Positions 1 through 10,014 of a stretch of DNA of 64,000 nucleotides are shown piece after piece; the stretch's first letter is position 1, and each line of letters starts with the position of its first letter. A model generated the notes under the pieces. That model had not been told where the DNA came from and did not search any database. It was given only the letters and a program-made list of their open reading frames with translations. The stretch comes from Topomyia yanbarensis (taxonomy: Eukaryota > Arthropoda > Insecta > Diptera > Culicidae). The DNA lies in contig NC_080672.1 of assembly GCF_030247195.1 (NCBI RefSeq), forward strand, positions 363,622,271-363,686,270. Direction: 5' to 3'. A program made the position numbers and the translations under genes.

Positions 1-177
1 TACTCGTTCTCCCATCTCTTCATCCATTTTACCTAGCAAGAAAAACTATCACAAAAAGGAATGAAAAATATACCTGTTATACCTGTAGAACACACCTCAT
101 GTGTTACGTTGTAAACTCGGTGCCCGTTGTTTGACAATGTGACACTTGCTGTCCTTCTTCGTCGCGTTGCTTCTTCA

Positions 178-620
178 GTAGAGAAATAGTCCTACCTGCA
201 ACACTTCAAAACTCTCTCCGATTAAGCTGCTCGTCGGTATCACCACCACAAGCGCGCTCTCTCCGTTTCCACCACCTCGGTAGACAAATGTGGCTACCTG
301 TGGCTTGCTGCGAAAATCCCACTGTCGATGCGGCACTTTTCGGTGCCACTTGTTTTCCTTATTCGTCGTACCACTTCTGCGGTAGACAAATAGAGCAAAT
401 GGGTCTACCTGTGACGCTTCCCTCTCGTCGATTAGAATTGCCCGACGACACCAATACACTATATTTTTTTCTGTGTGTACAGGCACGATCACTGTCGATT
501 TCTGCCACCGCGGTAGGCAAATTCGTCTACCCGCGGTTTGCTGTCAAACACCACTTGTCGAGGATGCCGTTGACCACGCCTCCGACGTAACAACTGTCGA
601 CTCACACTTAACAAACTGGT
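178..620. repeat. Four degenerate tandem units of 100-130 bp
   Basis: Units begin near 178, 282, 382 and 512 with GTAGACAAAT-like starts. Each is followed by a CTACCTG-type motif, then CTGTCGA, and then a Ser/Thr-codon-like pyrimidine-rich part. Open frames on both strands here are side effects of the repeat. Confidence 0.6.
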
Positions 621-739
621 CTCTCTCTCTCCCACAATAACGCATACAGCGTCTCGCACTCCGTCACTCTCTCGAGAACAAAACCTTCCACCTGGAGGCA
701 CAACCGTCTCGGTCGGTTGCAAAAACTGTTATGAATCTC

Positions 740-1600
740 ACTCACTTTTCTCAGAGATGGATGAACCGATTTTTACAAACTTAGTCCCAAATGAAAGGTG
801 CAACGTTCCCATAGGCTGCTATTGAATTTCTAATGGATCCGACTTCCGGTTCCGGAATTACAGGGTGGTGAGTACGATCACGCAGAAAATGTCGATTTTA
901 AGAAATTCTGCAATGAATGTATAATGGTGAAAATTTTTCCAAAATGTGACCACAACTGCTTCGATTTGTAGTACTAGGTCATTAACAGCCATTCAAAGTC
1001 TCTTTGGTCACATTGGCCACCATCATCGGTTCCGGAAGCCCCGGCGGAAGTATCCAAATTCAGACTAACAGTCACATCGGTTTCTCGGAGATGGCTAGAC
1101 CGAATTAACCAAACTTAGTATCAAATGAAAGATGTTGCGTCCCCGTAAATGGCTATTAAATTTTATCCCCAACCGACTTCCGGTTCCGGAGTTACGGGTT
1201 GTGGCGTGCGATCACATAGCAAATTGTGATTCAAATCGATACTCCGATGGAAGCAAAAAAGGTAAAAATTTCGCTAAAATGTCTCTCAAATAACTTAACT
1301 TTGCAGTTCTAGGTCACCGACAGCCAAACAAACTTTCGTTGACTACATTGACCACCATAGACGGTTCCGGAAGTGCCCGGGAAAAGCGGCCATCTTTCAA
1401 AATTTACGAACTCACATCAGTTTCCCTGAAATGATTGGGCCGATTTTCACAAACTTAGTCCCAAATGATAGCTATAATATCCCCATAGATGTCTATAAAA
1501 TTTCGTACGGATCGCTTATATGGTTCCGGAAATATAGACTAAATCGTCCGGTCACATATGAAATTCCCATATAAACCAGAACTCAAAAATTTTTTCAAAG
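740..1600. repeat. Three tandem units of about 338 bp (Aedes-type dispersed satellite)
   Basis: The core ACAAACTTAGTCCCAAATGA recurs near 776, 1114 and 1450. Each is followed about 60 bases later by GACTTCCGGTTCCGGA or a relative and earlier by an AGAGATGG-like motif. Divergence between units is moderate. Repeats of this look are abundant in Aedes genomes. A fourth, inverted unit is at 3640-3795. Confidence 0.75.
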
Positions 1601-1923
1601 GGGGGACCCCATGAAATTTCAGAAATCGAATTCGTATTTTTGATGCAAAACATCTTTAAAATACATGAAACGTCGAGATTTTATGTTATCTCGAAAAATT
1701 TTTTTTTTATAAAAATCGACTTTTTGGGACTTTGCTGATTTCGCACCTTTTTTCAGTTCAATATTACCGTGGCTGTTTTTTCTTTTTCAAAATTTTAGAA
1801 CTCGAATAATGATTTATTTTCCTGTATATAATTGTCATGTGATGTATAATAATAAAATGTAATATATGCATTTAAAAGTTTTTAATGAATATAAACAACG
1901 CACACATTCTCATGATTCATGAT

Positions 1924-2233
1924 TGAGAAAGGCACAATTGCACCGCTAGGTGGATTAAAATAGGTTTTTATTTAAGAGGTTTGCGGTGATCACGATTAAA
2001 GACCAATAGATCATCTAAAATCCCAAAACTCAAAAAAATCCATTAGTATATGAGTATTCCTCGCACCTTAACGATTAGTTGAATAAATAATAATTTTTTC
2101 CTGCATTCGAGAACGTTTTTAGTATAAAATTTTAAGCTCTAAAAATTGTATTAAAAAATTCTTATCCATGAAACAAAAATTTATGAATAAAACCTGTTTT
2201 AATCCACCTAGCGGTGCAATTGTGCCTTTCTCA
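1924..2233. mobile_element. MITE with 46-bp terminal inverted repeats
   Basis: The left end starts TGAGAAAGGCACAATTGCAC and runs on through CACCGCTAGGTGGATTAAAA. The right end is its reverse complement with one mismatch and one single-base indel over about 46 bases. The interior is AT-rich and non-coding. Diverged copies of the same terminus occur at about 4506 and 17690. Confidence 0.8.
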
Positions 2234-2680
2234 TTTCTCTAAACTATGGCACGGAGGCTTTTTATGTTCAACATACTTGTGGAAATGTCCATTACATTCT
2301 TAGTACACTTTGCACTTATACACAATGGCATGCCAGCCACGAACTTGATGAGCTACGTGTCGACGGTGAAACACTTGAAACAAAAAAATATCATACTCCA
2401 TTAGCCTAATCAGCATTAGATCAATGTTATCTGCTTGCTAACTCATTTTGTCATGCGGGGATGGATATGTGAGGAGGGCGAAAGTCCCATGAATGAACGA
2501 CTCCCCAGCTTAAATTGGTATGCTTTGTAATATAGTGGTGGTTTAAAGATGATGGGGTTGAAAGGGAGGGGTATGAGGTGGTGGTCTGAGGGGTGATTTA
2601 AGGAGATTTTTAAAGGAGGGGAGTGAACAGTAGAGGGGGGGGGGGGGGGGGTGTAACCCCTCTCCGTAAACCATCAACTA
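2234..2680. other. Non-coding spacer with G-rich strand and a 17-G run
   Basis: From about 2520 the plus strand becomes markedly G-rich (GGGG clusters) and ends in an uninterrupted run of 17 G at 2635-2651. No gene was recognised. Confidence 0.6.
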
Positions 2681-2744
2681 CCGGGATTAGGTTGACGTTT
2701 TTCAGAGTGATTGCATAACCTTTCTATATGAGAAAGGCAAAAAT
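2681..2744 (+). repeat. Terminal segment of an Aedes-type dispersed repeat, copy 1
   Basis: This segment of about 64 bp is nearly identical to 3928-3990. It ends in the hairpin CCTTTCTATATGAGAAAGG followed by CAAAAA. The hairpin has 7-bp arms and a 5-base loop. Confidence 0.75.
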
Positions 2745-2831
2745 GTGCCAAAATCCAAAAAAGTGAATCGTCGTCAATTTTTTTTTCGAGTTTGCATCAA
2801 ATCTCGACGTTTCATGCACCTTGAACACATT

Positions 2832-3589
2832 TCGTCGCTAATGTGTTATCTTATGACAAACGCCATTTTGGGGTAAACTGAGTTAGATATGCCACATTAC
2901 TTGTTTGAAAAATCTCTACAAAGTGGCGTTTTCAGATTTTTGAAATTTTACTTGGTTACTTGGATATAGCGAGAAACATGATGAGAAATTGTGATTTTGC
3001 TGCTTCAAATCACTGTATCTAGGGATTTGCTCAAGTTATATTGAAGTTTTAGATGTTTTTATGTGTGAAAATGTCTGAGGAACACAATGGCATAAACATT
3101 TTCAAATTACACGAGTTGTGAGAAAAACACAGTTTTACTTTTAAACTGGAAATAAATTATATTTGGAAACACTGTAACCTAAAATAACAATTTTTTCTAG
3201 ATTCCCTGACTCATTTCCTTTAAACTGCATTTCACCGATTGTTTATAGACCATATGAACGCAAAGATATGAATAAAAGTTAAAAATTGATGATTTTTTTT
3301 TCTATGGAAAATTTTCCATGCACGATTATGACACGTCATACAAATTTTGTCATCAATACACGCCTATGACACGTGTGAGTGCGACTTTTGTTTACATTCA
3401 TAGTAAAAACTCGCAACATAGTCAACCGACCTTCGTAATATTTGAGAGATTAATGCAGAATAGATAGAAGCATCAATTGTCTTCCTTAGATTGTTTAAGT
3501 TTCAAGATATTCAATCTCAAACTTTAAAAATCGTTTTTCTCGAAATATGCTAAATGGCGCTTGTCATAAGATAGCACAACAGCGACGAT
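2832..3589. mobile_element. Non-autonomous DNA element X (about 760 bp) with long TIRs
   Basis: The left end carries TCGTCGCT, then TTATCTTATGACAAACGCC. The right end is the inverted counterpart (TTGTCATAAGATAGCAC, AGCGACGA). There is no coding capacity inside. Element Y at 19137-19375 has the same two ends in opposite orientation with a much shorter middle. Confidence 0.75.
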
Positions 3590-3639
3590 TTAGCATCAAA
3601 AATAAAAATTCTATTTTTTATTTTTCCTATAGTTTATAT

Positions 3640-3795
3640 GAGAAATTCCTGTGTGGCCGCACTCTGAAACCCGTAATTCCGGAACCAGAATTCCGATCGA
3701 TCCAAGATTCAATAGCAGCCGATGGGAAGGTTGCACCTTTCATTTGAGACTAAGTTTGGGCAAATCGGTCCAGCCATCTCTGAGAAAAATGAGTG
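3640..3795 (-). repeat. Inverted single unit of the 338-bp satellite family
   Basis: Read on the minus strand it shows the same order as the tandem units at 740-1600: AGAGATGG, the AACTTAGTCTCAAATGAAAG-like core, and the GGTTCCGGAATTACGGG block. It overlaps the start of the tail repeat next to it. Confidence 0.65.
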
Positions 3796-3805
3796 ACATT
3801 ATTTG

Positions 3806-3990
3806 ACACATACGCACATACATACACACACATACACACACATACATACATACACACATACATATAGACTTTTTCCGATCTCGACGAACTGAGTCGAATG
3901 GGATATGACACTCGGCCCTCCGGGCCGGGATTAAGTTGACGTTTTTCAGAGTGATTGCATAACCTTTCTATATGAGAAAGGCAAAAAGGA
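3806..3990 (+). repeat. CA/TACA microsatellite joined to dispersed-repeat tail, copy 2
   Basis: An imperfect (CACA/TACA)n tract runs to about 3866. It is followed by CGACGAACTGAGTCGA, a GGCCCTCCGGGCC mini-hairpin, and the same 64-bp terminus as at 2681-2744, ending CCTTTCTATATGAGAAAGG. The same order recurs, diverged, at 18590-18735. Confidence 0.75.
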
Positions 3991-4503
3991 ATCGTTAAAG
4001 TACGAGAAAAATTATTTACGACCAATTGAAAAAAAAAATAAGAAAATTGATTGAGTAGTTTTTCGGCAATCGTGATCACGGAAAAACCATTTTTAGTAAA
4101 ACGACATCTCGAGATAGTTGAGTTTAAAATTTCAAATCAAATTACCACTACCACTGAAAAATAAAAAGATATGGAACCCCTTAATAAAAATATGCTTAGT
4201 TGCTAAATTAGACAATATTTTCTCACAAACTGAGTTTTATTGGATTCTGAGATGATTATGACTTTCATTGGTTGTTTTTGATAAAAATACACTGAAGAAA
4301 AAATAACCATGTTCTAGTATTGGGACTCGTTTCATGAATCGTGTGCTGCCCTATATCCTTCAAGACCATAATCTTTAGTATTTGTCACTGTGAACTCTTC
4401 TCGTCCGAGATTCGAAACAACGAAGACTGACCCATAAACAGCTCCCAATACAATAGACATTTCCAATTCTTTATTGAACATAACTAATCAATCCAAGTGT
4501 GTA

Positions 4504-4550
4504 TGTATGAGAAAGGCACAAGTGCACCGCAAGGTGGATTGAAACCGATT
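4504..4550 (+). repeat. Fragment of the GAGAAAGGCA repeat terminus
   Basis: ATGAGAAAGGCACAAGTGCA is followed by CCGCAAGGTGGATTGAAA. It is a diverged copy of the MITE end at 1924. Confidence 0.65.
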
Positions 4551-6664
4551 TTTTCACTTAGATTAAGTCTACGGATTACGCTCACATTACTTTAGTAAAA
4601 TCAAACATGTATTCTTCAATCTGCTATTAAGGTGTGCCGCACTCCTTTAAATAATGAAACTTCTGTTTCTGATCGAGGGACCGACTATTACCACGCACAC
4701 AAGTACCCACACCCTGCGATGATTGCATAGCTAATACGATTACTTTCTCGTGACCGGAGCTCACGAATTAATTAAACACATCCTAGCTCAAAAGTGATTG
4801 AACCCCGCGATTTCAGTCCTGTTTCATTGTGGGAGAAGGCCGCATATATTTTATCTACTTATCCTCGTTCCAACAAATGTAGGTGCGGTCTTTTTTTCGT
4901 GACCCCTTGAACGATGACTTTCATTTCGATAATTATGCTAAGTTCAGCATAATTTTATCCGCCCCATTTGCGGCCAAGTATCCGATAGACAGCGAGGGAA
5001 CAGTGCCATCCGTGACATACTTGCTCTTTTCATGCCTCTACACGTTTCCCGTTAACCGATTCCTATCGCTTATCTTCTATCTTTCGAATGATTTTCCACC
5101 GTTAACTGAAAACGTGTGGTGAAATACTTATTTTGACCCCGTTAGGTATGTTTCATGAACCAACCGGACTGCTTTCTCCCTGAGAAACAATATAATAATA
5201 CAAGTTTCGTAAAGTGTGAAATAATCGGGTTTGACCGTAACGAATTTTAGTCAAAATGGGTTGAACAAAGATATCCGCTGCTCTAACCAACGCACTGCTG
5301 TGGTCCGAATCTAGAGTTGAGAATGACAACAATAGTTGTGATTAAACTTTAATGTATTCGGAATAAATAAGGCATCTTTGATTACACATTTGATACTAGC
5401 AAAGTTACTTAAAAGGCTGCTCCACAATTACGTTAAAAACTGTTGTTTCAGCGGCCTTAACCTATTCCTTGCCATGAATCCCTTCGCAATCACTCTGGGT
5501 CGTTGTAAATCCTCGTGGTTCAATATCGATTTTGTATGACATCAATATCTTATTTTCAGTTACCTACAAAAAATGTTGATGCTTTGGAAATCATTTTCAG
5601 ATAGTACAAATGACTAGGACCACTTATCTCAAATATGCTTTCTTTGACACAGATTATTTATTCCGTAGACATTGAAGCTGTGCAATGGCTTCAAATGGTT
5701 CGAGCGTTAATAGGAATAGGATGAAAATGGGTTCAACACCATGTGTGTAAAAAAAGAACACCGAAGTGCCGTCCGCTGAAGTGCTTTCCGCTTCAATAGT
5801 TTTGTATGGCTAGATAGTAGGTGATAATGGGATGAAATGCGTCAAGGTATAAAAGCAAAATCGTAGTATTACATCTCGTTGTCGCCTTTCTATTACGATC
5901 CTCTTAGCACCCAATCACTAAAGGGATAGAGCAACGATCCTACGGACGATAAGAATAGAATACTCAAATGATAATTGTTTACTGTAATTCTATTTACAAG
6001 AAAGGGGAAAATCAAACTGAAACCATTTATCCTTAATGGGACCACTATTGAATTTGCCACGGAAATGTAAAATATTTTGGAATAATAATAGATAGTAAAC
6101 AGAAAGCCTTAAAATGCATGATGGTGATTGTCTCTCTTTGTGAGAAAGGAAAGACGCGCGGCTTTAAATTTTATATTTCAGGCCAAAAGTTGCATATGCT
6201 TCAATGGTTTACTACCTATGATCGCATATTTGTCCCGTTTTTTATGAAATTTTCTATATTTATGGGACAGGTTTGCGATCATGGGCAGTTTAAGGGAGAG
6301 GACATGGTTAATTCGGTAACAAGGGACATTAAAAAAGTGACTCTACAGAATGTTAATATTTCCATTCAATTTGCATATAATGCCATAATTGATTTTTCAC
6401 TAAATAATATGTTTATAAATTACGAACAATGGTAATAAAAAGGTTGTTTTTTGGGTGTATTAAGGATCCATCATTGATGAAGTGTGACATCCAATATGAA
6501 CATAATTGAAGCATATCGATGGGTAGTGATGTGAAATTCATATTTTTTCGCAAAATAATGGGTGTTTGCATCTAAGCATTTTTGACAATAATTCAAAAAT
6601 AGGTAAAAGATGATCATCTTTGGCACTTTTTGACCATTGTGCTGATTATTACAAACTATGTTAG
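4551..6664. other. AT-rich sequence, no gene recognised
   Basis: Short open frames only (for example 4883-5122 and 6118-6435), with no known domain and no splice logic. Probably old intergenic or decayed repeat sequence. Confidence 0.5.
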
Positions 6665-6666
6665 TA

Positions 6667-7549
6667 CCATAAACCGGGGTGACTTTGATCACTCTAAACT
6701 TTTTTCGTAGATCGCTTATTAAACCAGAATAGTCTAACGAATCGTTTTAATTTGAAATGATTTTTACTCTAAACTTATAAAATACTGATTTGTTATACTT
6801 TTTGAGTATATTGTTCGTACAAAAAAAACGAAATTTGACTTTACCTTATTTTTACGAAGCTTCCTAAAGTGTCTATTTTTTAAAAACAAATAAATCTCAG
6901 ATTTGAGCAAGAGTAATAAATTACAAGCGAGTTTTTATTTTCCTTTAGAGTGGGATGTGCCAAATTTATTTTAATAGTTTGCTTATTTTAAAATGCAATT
7001 TTTTGTGAAACTAGTTGGCAATTATTTCAAGTTAAAATTCGCAATATTTTCAAGTTAAAATTCGCAATAGTCCAACGTGTTAAAATGGATGAAACTTTTT
7101 GTACATTGATAAAACACTGAAACAAAACAATTTTAGCAGTGTTAAAGGTTTTCAGAATCTTTTAGTCTAGTTGGACACAAATTATACGAATTTTGGTTAC
7201 TTAAAGTTTACAGTATATTGAAATACTTCGTATAATACCAATTAACATCAATTTAACAATGAATATCTTTCCAGAATTAGTTTAAAGAAACATTTGAATG
7301 AAAAATATTGAGATCAATAACTTAATGTGGGTGAACATGCAGGTTAACAAAGTCACCCCGAAAACGGACTTCAATTTGAAATCATTTTTGGAAAAATAGC
7401 TGGAAGCGGAGAATTTTAGGTAAAACCATCCAATCTTGTTCTCCATACATCAGTATATGGTTTAAAAATATTAAACTTGAAAAAAATGTGTTGCGTCTAA
7501 AATATATGTAATTACTTCGAAAAGTGATCAATGTCACCCCGGTTTACGG
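6667..7549 (+). mobile_element. TA-target MITE, copy A (883 bp)
   Basis: The termini are CCATAAACCGGGGTGACTTT and, inverted, CACCCCGGTTTACGG. Both sides are flanked by TA, which fits a Tc1/mariner-type or mTA MITE. The interior is AT-rich with no ORF of note. Copy B, 352 bp away, is the same element in the opposite orientation. Confidence 0.82.
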
Positions 7550-7901
7550 TAAATAATTTAGCACAAATCTCATTTTAATTTTGTTCAGAGGTCAACCTGT
7601 TCAATGCTACAAATACCCTTAAAATCGTCGATTCTAACATCGAATGAATAGGACCAACAAAAGATGTTCGTCGGACGGATTTTTCTGATCGTAGGAGTCG
7701 AGCATAACAAATTTGTTGTCAAAACTCATCGGTGAATTGTCAATCAAACATTTTGTGGAAACCTAATCCAAAAAAGTCCTGTAGAAAAAGGCAAAAATAT
7801 ATGACATATTCGTGTAGGCGGCAACCGCTGCCTTCGTATTGAAAAAGTTTTTTCAATTCAAATTTAAACAACGCAATCATGTCTAAAGGCATTATTGAAT
7901 A

Positions 7902-8842
7902 CCGTAAACCGGGGTGACATTGATCACTTTTGGAAGTAATCATTACATATTTTTCGACGCAGCACATTTTTTTTTAAGTTTATTATTTTTAAACCATGTA
8001 CTGATGTATGGTGAAGAAGATTGGATGGTTTTACCTGAAATTGTTCGCTTATAACTATCTGCCCAAAAATGATTTCAATTTCAAGTCCGGTTTCGTATTC
8101 TGGCGTGACTTTGATAACCTGCATGTTCACCCACATTAAATTCTTGATGTCAATATTGTTCGTTCAAATGTTTGTTTAGACTAATTCTGAAAAGATATTC
8201 AATTATTAAATATTGAAAATAGATTAATTGGTATTGTACAAAGCACTTCAATCTACTGTAACATTCGAGTGAACAGAATTCGTATAATTCGAGCCTAACT
8301 AAAATAAAAAAATCTGAAAGCATTTTTAACTACTACACTTGTTTTATTTCAGTAGTTCATCAACGTACAAAGAGTTTCATCCATTTTAACGCTTTAAGGT
8401 ATTGAATATAAAAAATATTGCGAATTTTAGCTGGAAATAATCTGAAATTATTGCCAACTAGTTTTACAGAAAATTGTTTTTAAAATAAGTGAACTATTTC
8501 AAAATAAATCTAGCGCACCCCACAGTAAAGAAAAATTAAAACTAACTTAGAATTTATTACTCTTGTTAAAATCTAAGATTTATTTGTTTTATAAAAAATA
8601 GACACTATACGCAGCTTCGTAAAATAAGGCAAAGTAAAATTTCGGTTCTTTCTGGATTTTTTACCCAAAAACCGAACAATAGACTCAAAAAATATAACAA
8701 ATCAGTATTTTATAAGTTTTAGAGCAAAACTCATTTCAAATTTTAAGGATTCGGTAGACTATTCGGGCCAAATAAGCAATCTACGAAAAAAGTTTGGAGT
8801 GATCAATGTCACCCCGATGATCAAAGTCACCCCGGTTTACGG
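7902..8842 (-). mobile_element. TA-target MITE, copy B (941 bp), inverted relative to copy A
   Basis: The ends are CCGTAAACCGGGGTGACATT and CACCCCGGTTTACGG, with TA on both flanks. The sequence aligns along its whole length with the reverse complement of copy A. The right end has the terminal motif (GATCAA.GTCACCCC) twice in tandem at 8800-8842, unlike copy A. Confidence 0.82.
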
Positions 8843-8844
8843 TA

Positions 8845-10014
8845 CTTATAAACCATGTTATGATTCGAATTAATCTACAATGTAGAATCTTATTTTTTAC
8901 ACCGAGAATTGTTCCTCCTTCCTATGAAATAGGTTGAAACATTTATTAACCGGTTTAAAATCATCTATTAATTCTACCAATTAGGATAGAAATTTAAATG
9001 TCCCAAGGGCAGAAACATCTGGTTAGACTACCCAAGAAAACAAGCGTTCGACCGACAGCTGTGAACGTACGGTACAGCTACGAAACGTATTTGAAAATTA
9101 TAAAGCGCTCTCGTTTCGCACACAGAGTTCTAACGAGCATGTGGACATCGCTGCAATGCACGCTGGTTCAATATTTGATTTGAACCGGTGCAAAAGAGAA
9201 TAGAAAAAGCCGTCGCCCATGGCTCTCACACTGCTGCTCCATCCAAAGCGTGCGGTGATAGTATGAGATACGGGCATGTTTGAGGTTGAAGGCAGAAAAT
9301 TGTAATGGAGACGCTAGATTGGTTTATCGTTCCAATCTGACTGTGGTGTTTGAAAATTTTTCCTTCATTGAAAATATTTTTCGTAGGTAGTACTGCAGTT
9401 AAACTCCAAATAAGTTTCGGTTCGGCTGATTTGGCTGACCTGTTCAATGAACAGGTTGAACGTACCGACGCGTCTTGATGATAGTTTTCCGGTAGTCTTT
9501 ATAAAGCCTCAACGGAAAAAATCACCCTTTCCGAGGAATCTTACCTGTCTATAGTTTTTAGGTGCAGTAACAAGGGAATGTCAGAGTCGCACTCTTCCTA
9601 AGCCAGATATTCAGCGTTTTTGTGCAAAACTAGTCAAGCTAATCAGCATTCAAAAATCCATTTAAAAACTTCTTGTTAGTAAACAGCATTTTGAGAAAAA
9701 AATTTAATGGCAGTGTAGTAATGCAGCCGTATATTTTGCCAAAGCGGCTTTTAAAAGCAATTAAAACTAGTCGGTGATCACACCGTCGATTTTACTGTTT
9801 TGGCGGGAATGTAGACACGGCAGTCCTTTATAAAATACTTGTCCTCAGTAATGTCATTTGTTTGCTTTGGATAGAATATCACAATGCTGAGCTTATTTGG
9901 GTCCACGTACGTGATATTCGTCGCTGCTGAATGTATCTGTGTCAGCTTTTTGGAATGAGTTCTTCTGAGGTCCTAGAGCCCGACGAAGCGAAAAGTTGAG
10001 AATAAATAAGAAAT
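8845..10014. other. Unassigned sequence between MITE B and the RTE-like LINE
   Basis: No recognised domain. A 61-codon plus-strand frame at 8998-9183 and a 73-codon minus-strand frame at 9226-9447 have no visible similarity or splice support. Confidence 0.5.

Noticed and set aside
6118..6435. 105-codon plus-strand frame
   Set aside because: AT-rich, no motif, codon use like surrounding non-coding sequence.
7924..8136. 70-codon minus-strand frame with an apparent relative on the plus strand near 7330-7500
   Set aside because: The similarity is explained by the two inverted MITE copies, not by coding conservation.
8998..9183. Basic 61-codon plus-strand frame
   Set aside because: No recognised domain, no splice or promoter support, and length expected by chance.
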